A stretch of DNA of 64,000 nt from positions 62,001 to 126,000 of the forward strand of contig NZ_VZII01000005.1 of NCBI RefSeq assembly GCF_009391885.1, read 5' to 3'. The stretch comes from Pseudomonas sp. MN1F (GTDB lineage: Bacteria; Pseudomonadota; Gammaproteobacteria; Pseudomonadales; Pseudomonadaceae). The notes beneath the pieces were generated by a model, which did not search any database, was not told the DNA's origin, and saw only the letters and a program-made list of their open reading frames with translations. Of the stretch, positions 1 through 8,767 are shown piece after piece (within the stretch, counting starts at the first letter, position 1; each line of letters begins with the position of its first letter). Both the position numbers and the translations under genes were made by a program.

Positions 1-1074
1 GAATTTGCCGCGCGCCGGGATGTGCCGCCAGAACCGCCACAGGTAAGGCTGCGCACGCTCTTCTTCAGTGGGTGCGGCAATCGGCACGATGCGGTACTGG
101 CGCGGGTCCAGCGCTGCCGCCACGCGGCGGATGGCACCGCCCTTGCCGGCGGCGTCGTTGCCTTCGAACACCGCCACCAGGGCATGCCGACGCATGCGCT
201 TGTCACGCAACAGGCCGGCCAGGCGGGCCTGCTCGCTGACCAGCTGCTCCTGATAGTCGGGCTTGTCCAGGCGCAAGGTCATGTCCAGGGCGCCGAGCAG
301 GCTGCGCTGGTCGATACTCTGGCCCAGCGGGGCGACGTTGCCCTGGTGCTTGCCCTTGGGGTTGTTGGCCAGTGCCGCCTGCAGGCTGTCCAGCAGGATG
401 CGCCCCACCGCCAGGCTGCGGTAGTTCGGGTCGACCCCTTCGACAATGTGCCACGGCGCGTAATCGCGGCTGGTGCGGCGCAGCACGCGTTCGCCGAAGC
501 GCACGAAACGGTCGTAGGTTTCCGACTGCTGCCAGTCCAGCGGGCTGATCTTCCAGCTGTGCAGCGGGTCGTCCTTGAGCGATTTCAGGCGCGCCTTCAT
601 CTGCTTCTTGGACAGGTGGAACCAGAACTTGATGATCAGGGCGCCTTCGTCGCAGAGCATCTGCTCAAGCCGTTCGGCACCGGTGATGGCCTGGTCGAGC
701 ACGGCGTCCTTGAACTGGCCATGGACCCGCCCCTGGAGCATCTGGCTGTACCAGTTGCCGAAGAACACGCCCATCCGCCCTTTGGGTGGCAGCGCCCGCC
801 AGTAGCGCCAGGCCGGCGGCCGGGCCAGTTCTTCATCGGTCTGCTGGTCGAAGGTGAGCACGTCGATCATGCGCGGGTCCATCCACTCGTTGAGCAGCTT
901 GACCGTCTCGCCCTTGCCGGCGCCTTCAATACCGTTGATCAGCACGATCACCGGGAACCGCGCCTGCTGCTTGAGTTCGTACTGGGCCTCCAGCAGCGCC
1001 TCGCGCAAGGCGGGGACTTCGGCGTCGTAGGTTTCCTTGTCGATGCTGTGACCGATTTCTGCAGATTCGAACAT
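1..1074 (-). CDS. pap: Polyphosphate:AMP phosphotransferase, 3' end outside window
   Basis: The 358 codons visible run from an ATG at 1074 and are still open at the window edge, so the C-terminus is missing. The product transfers phosphate from polyphosphate to AMP, giving ADP. A PPK2-type Walker A (NGIEGAGKGETVKLLNEW) lies near residues 47-64, followed by the PPK2 stretch RYWRALPPKGRMGVFFGNWY. Pap proteins have two tandem PPK2 domains and about 500 residues, so the first domain and part of the second are seen here. It is a soluble cytoplasmic enzyme. It is divergent from mnmC across a gap of about 100 bp that must hold both promoters. The family call is firm; the symbol rests on resemblance to Pap rather than to single-domain PPK2 kinases. 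Confidence 0.85.
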   Translation of the reverse strand, partial: MFESAEIGHSIDKETYDAEVPALREALLEAQYELKQQARFPVIVLINGIEGAGKGETVKLLNEWMDPRMIDVLTFDQQTDEELARPPAWRYWRALPPKGRMGVFFGNWYSQMLQGRVHGQFKDAVLDQAITGAERLEQMLCDEGALIIKFWFHLSKKQMKARLKSLKDDPLHSWKISPLDWQQSETYDRFVRFGERVLRRTSRDYAPWHIVEGVDPNYRSLAVGRILLDSLQAALANNPKGKHQGNVAPLGQSIDQRSLLGALDMTLRLDKPDYQEQLVSEQARLAGLLRDKRMRRHALVAVFEGNDAAGKGGAIRRVAAALDPRQYRIVPIAAPTEEERAQPYLWRFWRHIPARGKF

Positions 1075-1180
1075 GCACTGGCTCCTTCATTGGATAAGCA
1101 AGACTAGCGGATTTGCGCAGTGCCTGTGCAAACCCGGCAGATGACATAAAATCCGCACATCCGCTGCAACCGAGCCAACC

Positions 1181-3148
1181 ATGTCCACCCTCCTCCAGCA
1201 TGCCCAGATCGACTGGGACGACCAGGGCCGCCCCCACTCGCGGCAGTACGACGACGTCTATTTCTCCAAGAATGAAGGCACCGACGAAACCCGCTACGTG
1301 TTCCTCGAACAGACCCGCCTGGCCCAGCGCTTCGCCGACCTGGCGCCACACCGCAGCCTGGTGATCGGCGAGACCGGCTTCGGCACCGGCATGAATTTCT
1401 TCTGCGCCTGGCAGCTGTTCGCCGAGCAGGCCCATGCCGACGCGCGCCTGCATTTCATCAGCGTCGAGAAGTACCCGCTCGGCCAGGACGACATGGCCCG
1501 CGCCATGCGCCTGTGGCCGGAGATGGCGGCCTTCACCGAGCCGTTCCTGGCGCAGTACGTAGCGGTCCACCCGGGCTTCCAGCAGTTCAGCTTCGACAAT
1601 GGCCGGGTCACCCTGACCCTGCTGATCGGCGACGTACTGGAGCAACTGCCGCAGCTCGACGCCAGCATCGACGTGTGGTTCCTCGACGGCTTCGCGCCCG
1701 CGAAGAACCCCGACATGTGGACCCCCGAGCTGTTCGCGCAACTGGCACGGCTGGCCCACCCCGGCACCGCGTTGGGGACCTTCACCACCACCGGTTGGGT
1801 ACGCCGCGGGCTGATCGATGCCGGCTTCACCATGAAGAAGATCCCAGGCATCGGCAAGAAGTGGGAGGTGATGAGTGGTGAATACAGCGGGCAGCCATCG
1901 CCGGCCGGCGCGGCGCCCTGGTACGCCCGCCCAGCCCCCGTGGCAGGCCCGCGCCAGGCACTGGTGATCGGTGCCGGCCTGGCGGGCAGTGCCAGCGCCG
2001 CCAGCCTGGCCGCTCGCGGCTGGCAGGTGACGGTGCTGGAGCGCCACGCGGCCCCCGCGCAGGAGGCTTCGGGCAACCCGCAGGGCGTGCTGTACCTGAA
2101 GTTGTCCGCCCATGGCACCGCCCTGTCGCAGATGATCCTGGCCGGTTTCGGCTACACCCGGCGCCAGCTCGAACGGTTGCAGCGTGGCCGCGATTGGGAC
2201 GCTTGCGGCGTACTGCAGCTGGCCTTCGACAGCAAGGAAGGCGAGCGCCAGGCCAAGCTTGCCGAGGCCTTCGACAGCAGCCTGCTGCGGGCACTGGAGC
2301 AGCCTGAGGCCGAGGCGATTGCCGGGGTGGCGCTGCCTGCGGGCGGCCTGTTCTACCCCGAAGGTGGCTGGGTGCACCCACCTGCCTTGTGCCAGGCACA
2401 ACTGCAGCACCCGAACATTCGCGTTCAACTTCATCAGGACGTGGTCGAGCTGCGCAAGGCCGACGGCCTGTGGCAGGCGTGGGATGGCGAGCGGCTGCTG
2501 GCCAGTGCGCCGCTGGTGGTGCTGGCCGGGGCTGCCGATGTGCGCCGCTTCGAGCCTTGCGCGCAATTGCCACTCAAGCGTATCCGCGGGCAGATCACCC
2601 GCCTGCCGGCCACCACCGCCAGCCGTGCATTGCGCACCGTGGTTTGTGCCGATGGCTACGTCGCACCGCCCCGGGGTGATGAGCACACCCTGGGCGCCAG
2701 TTTCGACTTCCATAACGACGACCTGACGCCCACGGTCGCCGAGCATCAGGGCAACCTGGCGTTGCTGGACGAGATTTCCACCGACCTGGCCTCGCGCCTG
2801 GGTGCAGGGGCACTCGACGCCGAGCAGTTGCAGGGGCGTGCGGCGTTTCGTTGCACCAGCCCCGACTACCTGCCGATTGTCGGGCCGGTCGCCGACCCGG
2901 CGTTGTTTGCCGAGGCTTATGCCGTGCTCGGCAAGGATGCGCGGCAGGTGCCGGAGGTGGCGTGCCCGTGGTTGGACGGGTTGTATGTGAACAGTGGGCA
3001 TGGGTCGCGGGGGTTGATTACCGCGCCGTTGAGTGGCGAGTTGATTGCGGCCTGGGCCAGTGGTGAGCCGTTGCCGTTGCCACGGGTGGTGGCTGAGGCC
3101 TGCCATCCGAACCGGTTCATGCTGCGCAGGCTGATTCGCGGGAAGTGA
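1181..3148 (+). CDS. mnmC: Bifunctional tRNA 5-methylaminomethyl-2-thiouridine biosynthesis protein MnmC
   Basis: The 655-aa product carries out the last two steps of mnm5s2U34 formation in tRNA. The N-terminal half (about residues 1-240) is a SAM-dependent methyltransferase with the motif VIGETGFGTGMNFF at 61-74 and a DVWFLDGFAPAKNP catalytic loop. The C-terminal half (about 255-655) is an FAD-dependent oxidoreductase with a dinucleotide-binding fold, ALVIGAGLAGSASA, near residue 259, and a C-terminal NSGHGSRGL flavin motif. Length and domain order match the full-length bifunctional family. The ATG at 1181 follows an AACCGAGCC leader with only a weak ribosome site. It appears to be monocistronic. 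Confidence 0.95.
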   Translation: MSTLLQHAQIDWDDQGRPHSRQYDDVYFSKNEGTDETRYVFLEQTRLAQRFADLAPHRSLVIGETGFGTGMNFFCAWQLFAEQAHADARLHFISVEKYPLGQDDMARAMRLWPEMAAFTEPFLAQYVAVHPGFQQFSFDNGRVTLTLLIGDVLEQLPQLDASIDVWFLDGFAPAKNPDMWTPELFAQLARLAHPGTALGTFTTTGWVRRGLIDAGFTMKKIPGIGKKWEVMSGEYSGQPSPAGAAPWYARPAPVAGPRQALVIGAGLAGSASAASLAARGWQVTVLERHAAPAQEASGNPQGVLYLKLSAHGTALSQMILAGFGYTRRQLERLQRGRDWDACGVLQLAFDSKEGERQAKLAEAFDSSLLRALEQPEAEAIAGVALPAGGLFYPEGGWVHPPALCQAQLQHPNIRVQLHQDVVELRKADGLWQAWDGERLLASAPLVVLAGAADVRRFEPCAQLPLKRIRGQITRLPATTASRALRTVVCADGYVAPPRGDEHTLGASFDFHNDDLTPTVAEHQGNLALLDEISTDLASRLGAGALDAEQLQGRAAFRCTSPDYLPIVGPVADPALFAEAYAVLGKDARQVPEVACPWLDGLYVNSGHGSRGLITAPLSGELIAAWASGEPLPLPRVVAEACHPNRFMLRRLIRGK

Positions 3149-3331
3149 GGTGGCTGGGGGCGTATGGCGCTCGATCTCACAGGCGACACAAATTTATCGG
3201 CACACACTTCAGGCCTCACTCCGGCTTATAACAGATTGATCTAAAACTCCCACAAACCTCACAGGTCAGTTCCTTACAGGGTGCCCTAATCCGGGGCACT
3301 CATTCCCCAACGGAAAAACCGGTAAGGACCT

Positions 3332-5119
3332 ATGTGCGGATTAGCAGGAGAGTTACGTTTCACCCCCATCGACCAAGCCCCTCGCCCAGCCGACCTGGCT
3401 GCGGTAGAGCGCATCACCCACCACCTGGCGCCCCGTGGGCCCGACGCCTGGGGCTTCCATAGCCAAGGCCCGATCGCCCTCGGCCACCGCCGGCTGAAGA
3501 TCATGGACCTGTCCGACGGCTCGGCGCAGCCGATGGTCGACAACACCCTCGGCCTGTCGCTGGCCTTCAACGGCGCCATCTACAACTTCCCCGAGCTGCG
3601 CCAGGAGCTGCAGGCCCTGGGCTACAGCTTCTGGTCCGAAGGCGACACCGAAGTGTTGCTCAAGGGTTACCACGCCTGGGGCGCGGCCTTGCTGCCCAAG
3701 CTCAACGGCATGTTCGCCCTGGCCATCTGGGAGCGTGACAGCCAGCGCCTGTTCCTGGCACGCGACCGTCTCGGCGTCAAGCCACTGTACCTGTCGCGCA
3801 ACGGCGAACGCCTGCGCTTCGCCTCGACCCTGCCAGCGCTGCTCAAGGGCGGCGACATCGACCCGATGATCGACCCGGTGGCGCTCAATCACTACCTCAA
3901 CTTCCATGCCGTAGTGCCTGCGCCGCGCACGTTGCTGGCCAATGTGCAGAAGCTCGAACCCGGCACCTGGATGCGCGTTGATCGCCACGGTGAAGTCGAG
4001 CGCCAGACCTGGTGGCAACTGCATTACGGCCCCAACCCGGACGAACGCGACCTCGATCTGGAAGGCTGGACCACCCGCGTGCTCGACGCCACCCGCGATG
4101 CCGTGGCGATCCGCCAGCGCGCCGCCGTGGACGTCGGCGTGCTGCTGTCTGGCGGTGTCGATTCCAGCCTGCTGGTCGGCCTGCTGCGCGAGGTCGGCGT
4201 GGACGACCTGTCGACCTTCTCCATCGGCTTCGAGGATGCCGGGGGCGAGCGCGGTGACGAGTTCCAGTATTCCGACCTGATCGCCAAGCATTACGGCACC
4301 CGCCACCACCAGCTGCGCATCGCCGAGCACGAGATCATCGAGCAGCTGCCGGCCGCCTTCCGTGCCATGAGCGAGCCGATGGTCAGCCACGATTGCATCG
4401 CCTTCTACCTGCTGTCGCGGGAAGTGGCCAAGCATTGCAAGGGCGTGCAGAGCGGCCAGGGCGCCGACGAGCTGTTCGCCGGCTACCACTGGTACCCGAA
4501 AGTGGACGGCGCAGAGGATGCCTTCGCCGCCTACCGTGGCGCCTTCTTCGACCGCAGCCACGACGAATACCGCGATACCGTCCAGGCCCCGTGGTTGCTG
4601 GAAACCGACGCCGCCGGCGACTTCGTCCGCGAGCACTTCGCCCGCCCCGGCGCCCCTGATGCCGTGGACAAGGCGCTGCGCCTTGACAGCACGGTGATGC
4701 TGGTCGACGACCCGGTCAAACGGGTCGACAACATGACCATGGCCTGGGGCCTGGAGGCGCGCACGCCGTTCCTCGACTACCGCCTGGTCGAGCTGTCGGC
4801 GCGCATCCCGGCACGCTTCAAGCTGCCTGACGGTGGCAAACAGGTGCTCAAGCAGGCCGCACGGCGGGTGATCCCGCACGAGGTGATCGACCGCAAGAAG
4901 GGCTACTTCCCGGTGCCCGGCCTGAAGCACCTGGACGGTGCGACGCTGGGCTGGGTGCGCGAGCTGCTGACCGACCCAAGCCAGGACCGTGGCCTGTTCA
5001 ATCCGGCCATGCTCGACCGCCTGCTGAGCAACCCGCACGGCCAGCTCACCCCACTGCGCGGCTCCAAGCTGTGGCAGCTGGCGGCCCTGAACCTGTGGCT
5101 CAGCGAACAAGGAATCTGA
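3332..5119 (+). CDS. asnO: N-acetylglutaminylglutamine amidotransferase (asparagine synthase family), NAGGN operon gene 1
   Basis: The 595-aa protein has the glutamine-hydrolysing asparagine synthase architecture. After Met removal, Cys2 (MCGLAGEL) is the amidotransferase nucleophile. The second half holds the PP-loop ATP pyrophosphatase signature VGVLLSGGVDSSLL near residues 268-281. Immediate neighbours are a GNAT/ATP-grasp fusion and an M42 peptidase; this exact trio is the known NAGGN osmoprotectant system, in which this member amidates the dipeptide. The start at 3332 has a good AAGGA ribosome site. The gene begins an operon, with 183 bp upstream available for its promoter. Ordinary asparagine synthetase is the alternative by sequence alone, but the context decides against it. 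Confidence 0.92.
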   Translation: MCGLAGELRFTPIDQAPRPADLAAVERITHHLAPRGPDAWGFHSQGPIALGHRRLKIMDLSDGSAQPMVDNTLGLSLAFNGAIYNFPELRQELQALGYSFWSEGDTEVLLKGYHAWGAALLPKLNGMFALAIWERDSQRLFLARDRLGVKPLYLSRNGERLRFASTLPALLKGGDIDPMIDPVALNHYLNFHAVVPAPRTLLANVQKLEPGTWMRVDRHGEVERQTWWQLHYGPNPDERDLDLEGWTTRVLDATRDAVAIRQRAAVDVGVLLSGGVDSSLLVGLLREVGVDDLSTFSIGFEDAGGERGDEFQYSDLIAKHYGTRHHQLRIAEHEIIEQLPAAFRAMSEPMVSHDCIAFYLLSREVAKHCKGVQSGQGADELFAGYHWYPKVDGAEDAFAAYRGAFFDRSHDEYRDTVQAPWLLETDAAGDFVREHFARPGAPDAVDKALRLDSTVMLVDDPVKRVDNMTMAWGLEARTPFLDYRLVELSARIPARFKLPDGGKQVLKQAARRVIPHEVIDRKKGYFPVPGLKHLDGATLGWVRELLTDPSQDRGLFNPAMLDRLLSNPHGQLTPLRGSKLWQLAALNLWLSEQGI

Positions 5120-5122
5120 CCG

Positions 5123-6868
5123 ATGAAAGCCCACGAGATCGCATACGGTCAGCGCCTGCTGCGCGGCCAGGCGCCGTCCTACGAGCGCCTGCAGGCACGC
5201 CTGGCCGGCGACGGCAGCGAGCCCCACGACCAGCCGCGGGCCTTGCACTGTGGCTGGGGGCGGCTGTTGATCGGCCACACCTACCCGGACGCCGCCAGCC
5301 TGGCCGCCGCGTTGCAGGACGAACGACCCGGCGAGCGCGACATCGCCTTGTACGTGGCCGCCCCCCAGCAGCTACTGGCCCAGGCACCACAGCAGCTGTT
5401 CCTCGACCCCTCCGACACCCTGCGCCTGTGGTTCACCGACTACCGCCCGGCGCAGCGCGTGTTCCGCGGCTTCCGTGTGCGCCGGGCGCAGAACCCTGGC
5501 GACTGGCAGGCGATCAACACCCTGTACCAGGCGCGCGGCATGCTGCCGGTCGACCCCGAGCGGGTCACCCCGCGCCACCTCGGTGGCCCGGTGTACTGGC
5601 TGGCCGAGGATGAAGACAGCGGCGCGGTGATCGGCAGTGTCATGGGCCTGAACCACAGCCAGGCGTTCGACGACCCGGAACACGGCAGCAGCCTGTGGTG
5701 CCTGGCCGTGGACCCACAGTGCACCCGTCCGGGCGTCGGCGAGGTGCTGGTACGCCACTTGGTCGAGCACTTCATGAGCCGTGGCCTGGCCTACCTCGAC
5801 CTGTCGGTACTGCATGACAACCGCCAGGCCAAGCGCCTGTACGAGAAACTCGGTTTCCGCAACCTGCCGACCTTCGCGGTCAAGCGCAGGAATGGCATCA
5901 ACCAGCAGCTGTTCCTTGGTCCTGGCCCGGAAGCCGGCCTGAACCCCTATGCCCGCATCATCGTCGACGAGGCCTTGCGCCGTGGTATCGAAGTGCACGT
6001 CGACGATGCCGCTGGCGGGCTGTTCACCCTCAGCCTGGGCGGGCGCCGGATTCGCTGCCGCGAGTCGCTGAGCGACCTCACCAGCGCCGTGACCATGACC
6101 CTGTGCCAGGACAAGCGCCTGACCCGGCATGCCCTGCACAACGCCGGGCTGCAGGTGCCGGCGCAACAGCTGGCCGGCAATGCCGACGACAACCTGGCGT
6201 TTCTCGACGAGCATGGCGCGGTGGTGGTCAAGCCGGTGGACGGCGAACAGGGCCAGGGGGTGGCCGTGAACCTCACCCGCATCGAGGAGGTGACCCAGGC
6301 CGTGGAAAACGCCCGTCGCTTCGACAGCCGTGTGCTGCTGGAGAGCTTCCATGCCGGCAGCGACCTGCGCATTCTGGTGATCGGCTATGAGGTGGTGGCG
6401 GCGGCGATTCGCCACCCGGCTCAAGTGATCGGTGATGGCAAGCACAGCATTCGTCAGCTGATCGAGGCGCAGAGCCGTCGGCGCCAGGCGGCAACCGGGG
6501 GCGAAAGCCGCATTCCGCAGGACGACGAAACCGAGCGCACCCTGCACGGCGTTGGCCTGGGCTACGACGATGTGCTGCCGGCCGGCCAGCGCCTGGCAGT
6601 GCGACGCACGGCCAACCTGCATACCGGCGGCACCCTGGAAGACGTCACCGAACGCCTGCACCCGGTGCTGGCCGATGCTGCGGTACGGGCGGCGCGGGCG
6701 CTGGAGATTCCGGTGGTGGGCCTGGACTTCATGGTCCGCGACGCCGAGCAACCGGATTACGTGATCATCGAAGCCAACGAGCGCGCCGGCCTGGCCAACC
6801 ATGAGCCGCAGCCGACGGCTGAGCGGTTTGTCGATTTGCTGTTCCCGCATAGCCGGGCTTTGCCATGA
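5123..6868 (+). CDS. ngs: N-acetylglutaminylglutamine synthetase (GNAT-ATP-grasp fusion), NAGGN operon gene 2
   Basis: The 581-aa fusion starts 3 bp after asnO stops, so the two are translationally close. About residues 110-270 form a GNAT acetyltransferase (CLAVDPQCTRPGVGEVLVRHL acetyl-CoA loop region, then YLDLSVLHDNRQAKRLYEKLGF). About residues 280-575 form an ATP-grasp ligase, with VVVKPVDGEQGQGVAVNL as the ATP-binding strand-loop and VVGLDFMV...YVIIEANERAGLANHEP as the metal-binding end. Fusion of an N-acetylating and a peptide-bond-forming module fits synthesis of N-alpha-acetylglutaminylglutamine. It is cytoplasmic and expected to be induced by osmotic stress from family knowledge; no osmo-specific promoter motif was identified. 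Confidence 0.92.
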   Translation: MKAHEIAYGQRLLRGQAPSYERLQARLAGDGSEPHDQPRALHCGWGRLLIGHTYPDAASLAAALQDERPGERDIALYVAAPQQLLAQAPQQLFLDPSDTLRLWFTDYRPAQRVFRGFRVRRAQNPGDWQAINTLYQARGMLPVDPERVTPRHLGGPVYWLAEDEDSGAVIGSVMGLNHSQAFDDPEHGSSLWCLAVDPQCTRPGVGEVLVRHLVEHFMSRGLAYLDLSVLHDNRQAKRLYEKLGFRNLPTFAVKRRNGINQQLFLGPGPEAGLNPYARIIVDEALRRGIEVHVDDAAGGLFTLSLGGRRIRCRESLSDLTSAVTMTLCQDKRLTRHALHNAGLQVPAQQLAGNADDNLAFLDEHGAVVVKPVDGEQGQGVAVNLTRIEEVTQAVENARRFDSRVLLESFHAGSDLRILVIGYEVVAAAIRHPAQVIGDGKHSIRQLIEAQSRRRQAATGGESRIPQDDETERTLHGVGLGYDDVLPAGQRLAVRRTANLHTGGTLEDVTERLHPVLADAAVRAARALEIPVVGLDFMVRDAEQPDYVIIEANERAGLANHEPQPTAERFVDLLFPHSRALP

Positions 6869-6870
6869 CT

Positions 6871-6915
6871 CTGTGTTGGGGCCTTCGCGGCACGCCCGCA
6901 AAGGCCCCAACACAG
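6871..6915. repeat. 15-bp perfect inverted repeat inside the NAGGN operon
   Basis: Arms 6871-6885 (CTGTGTTGGGGCCTT) and 6901-6915 are exactly complementary, with GC-rich sequence between them. The hairpin fills most of the 63-bp gap between ngs and the M42 peptidase gene. It has no downstream T-tract, so it is more likely a REP-derived mRNA-stabilising or attenuating hairpin than a strong terminator. Confidence 0.75.
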
Positions 6916-6931
6916 AAACCCAGGAGTACCC

Positions 6932-8116
6932 ATGACCGAACGACTCCCCGAACCCGACCTCGACTACATGAAGCGCGTCCTGCTGGAGATGCTTGCCATC
7001 CCCAGCCCGACCGGTTTCACCGACACCATCGTGCGCTACGTGGCCGAACGCCTGGACGAACTGGGCATTCCCTTCGAACTGACCCGCCGCGGCACCATCC
7101 GCGCCACCCTCAAGGGCCGGCAGAGCTCACCCGACCGTGCGGTCTCGGCCCACCTCGATACCATCGGCGCCAGCGTGCGCCAACTGCAGGACAACGGCCG
7201 CCTGGCCCTGGCCCCGGTAGGCTGCTGGTCGAGCCGCTTCGCCGAGGGCAGCCGGGTCAGCGTATTCACCGACACCGGCGTATTCCGTGGCAGCGTGCTG
7301 CCGCTGATGGCCAGCGGGCACGCCTTCAACACCGCGATCGACCAGATGCCGATCAGCTGGGAACACGTCGAGGTACGTCTGGATGCCTACTGCACCACCC
7401 GCGCCGATTGTGAAGCGCTGGGCATTGCCATCGGTGACTTCGTCGCCTTCGACCCGCTGCCGGAGTTCACCGAAAGCGGCCACATCAGCGCCCGCCACCT
7501 GGACGACAAGGCCGGCGTGGCAGCCCTGCTGGCCGCACTCAAGGCGGTGGTGGAAAGCGGTCGCCAGCCACTGATCGACTGCCACCCGCTGTTCACCATC
7601 ACCGAGGAAACCGGCTCCGGTGCCGCTGCGGCCCTGCCCTGGGACGTCAGCGAGTTCGTCGGCATCGACATCGCCCCGGTCGCTCCCGGCCAGGCGTCCA
7701 GCGAGCATGCGGTGAGCGTGGCCATGCAGGATTCTTCCGGGCCGTATGACTACCACCTGTCACGCCACCTGCTGAAGCTGGCAGGTGACCAGGACGTGCC
7801 GGTGCGCCGCGACCTGTTCCGCTATTATTTCAGCGATGCGCACTCGGCCGTGACCGCCGGGCATGACATCCGCACCGCGCTGGTGGCGTTCGGCTGCGAT
7901 GCCACCCATGGCTACGAACGTACCCATATCGACAGCCTGGCCGCGCTCAGCCGCCTGCTTTCGGCCTACCTGCTCAGCCCACCGGTGTTCGCCAGCGACT
8001 CGCAACCGGCCAATGCTTCGCTGGAGCGCTTCAGCCACCAGCTGGAGCACGATGCGCAGATGGAGAGCGACACCCGGGTGCCGGCCGTGGACAGCCTGGT
8101 AGGAAACAAAAGCTGA
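6932..8116 (+). CDS. M42-family metallopeptidase of the NAGGN osmoprotectant operon
   Basis: This 394-aa protein is the third member of the NAGGN trio. M42-type metal ligands are visible in order: AHLDTIG (His-Asp), HLDDKAGVAALL (bridging Asp), ITEETGSGAA (Glu-Glu), GIDIAP (Asp) and the C-terminal DATHGYERTH. M42 enzymes are co-catalytic metal aminopeptidases of glutamyl/leucyl type. In this setting it could trim or recycle the dipeptide, but its step is not established by the sequence. The ATG at 6932 has an AGGAG site 8 bp upstream. A CTGTGTTGGGGCC hairpin separates it from ngs, so its level may differ from the first two genes. Confidence 0.9.
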   Translation: MTERLPEPDLDYMKRVLLEMLAIPSPTGFTDTIVRYVAERLDELGIPFELTRRGTIRATLKGRQSSPDRAVSAHLDTIGASVRQLQDNGRLALAPVGCWSSRFAEGSRVSVFTDTGVFRGSVLPLMASGHAFNTAIDQMPISWEHVEVRLDAYCTTRADCEALGIAIGDFVAFDPLPEFTESGHISARHLDDKAGVAALLAALKAVVESGRQPLIDCHPLFTITEETGSGAAAALPWDVSEFVGIDIAPVAPGQASSEHAVSVAMQDSSGPYDYHLSRHLLKLAGDQDVPVRRDLFRYYFSDAHSAVTAGHDIRTALVAFGCDATHGYERTHIDSLAALSRLLSAYLLSPPVFASDSQPANASLERFSHQLEHDAQMESDTRVPAVDSLVGNKS

Positions 8117-8171
8117 TGGCCGTGGAATCGCGTAGCATGCAGGCCATCATGAACAAGACTGTGCACTGCCC

Positions 8172-8399
8172 ATGCTGATCCCCTACGACCAACTGCAAGC
8201 CGAAACCCTGACCCGCCTGATCGAGGACTTCGTCACCCGCGACGGCACCGACAACGGCGACGATACCCCGCTGGAAACCCGTGTACTGCGGGTGCGCCAG
8301 GCGTTGGCCAAGGGCCAGGCGTTCATCCTGTTCGACCTGGAGAGCCAACAGTGCCAGTTGCTGGCCAAGCATGACGTGCCTCGCGAGCTGCTCGACTGA
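8172..8399 (+). CDS. yheU: YheU family protein (UPF0270)
   Basis: The 75-aa product MLIPYDQLQAETLTRLIEDF... has the family opening (IPxxxLxxETLxxLIEDFVTRDGTD) and the conserved ALAKGQAFILFD block. It is small, soluble and acidic; the function of the family is unknown. It begins 55 bp after the M42 gene, possibly at the end of the same transcript. A 17-bp perfect hairpin just downstream separates it from the convergent csrA paralogue. Confidence 0.88.
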   Translation: MLIPYDQLQAETLTRLIEDFVTRDGTDNGDDTPLETRVLRVRQALAKGQAFILFDLESQQCQLLAKHDVPRELLD

Positions 8400-8404
8400 C
8401 AGGC

Positions 8405-8440
8405 CCGGCCTCTTCGCGGCTGAAGCCGCGAAGAGGCCGG
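8405..8440. terminator. 17-bp perfect hairpin between convergent yheU and csrA paralogue
   Basis: Arms 8405-8421 and 8424-8440 are exactly complementary (CCGGCCTCTTCGCGGCT and its reverse complement) with a 2-base loop. The sequence is the REP core of P. putida-type genomes turned into a tight palindrome. Its place between convergent stop codons suggests a bidirectional terminator or 3'-end stabiliser; T-tracts are absent. Confidence 0.7.
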
Positions 8441-8450
8441 TACAGGCTGA

Positions 8451-8639
8451 TCAGGGCTGGTCAGCCTTGCACACCTGCCCCGCCTTGATGCGCCGGTAAA
8501 CCTCGGCCCGGTGCACCGGCACCTTGCGCGGCGCATCCACGCCAAAGCGCACCATGCCATTGTGCGACTCCACCACCTTGATCCGAATATCGTCACCAAT
8601 GGTGATGACTTCGCCGATTTCACGCGTGATCACCAACAT
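8451..8639 (-). CDS. csrA: CsrA/RsmA-family post-transcriptional regulator, RsmI-like paralogue
   Basis: The 62-aa protein ([18 protein letters not shown]...) is a complete CsrA-fold RNA-binding dimer subunit that represses or stabilises mRNAs through GGA-containing leaders. The [12 protein letters not shown] segment keeps the Arg needed for RNA contact. It diverges from the usual RsmA/RsmE start MLILTR, and the composition resembles the third Pseudomonas paralogue, RsmI. The ATG at 8639 has a GAGGGGC ribosome site, so the longer open frame beginning at 8714 is rejected. Paralogue assignment is an inference; CsrA-family membership is clear. Confidence 0.9.
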   Translation of the reverse strand: MLVITREIGEVITIGDDIRIKVVESHNGMVRFGVDAPRKVPVHRAEVYRRIKAGQVCKADQP

Positions 8640-8767
8640 GCTCCGCCCCTCTCTGAACAGGAAAAAACCGCAGAGTGCTTGGGGATATTCGTCTGGACAA
8701 TACTTCACCAGCAATTCAGAACAGGCCTACGCGGGCCGGTAATTTCTCCTACAGACAACTCCTACAA

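Noticed and set aside
926..3106. 726-codon open frame on the minus strand opposite mnmC
   Set aside because: Antisense shadow produced by high GC; low-complexity Arg/Gln/Gly-rich translation without domains, while mnmC is complete on the plus strand.
3353..5278. 641-codon minus-strand open frame opposite asnO
   Set aside because: Shadow of the asparagine synthase-like gene; no start signal or recognisable domain.
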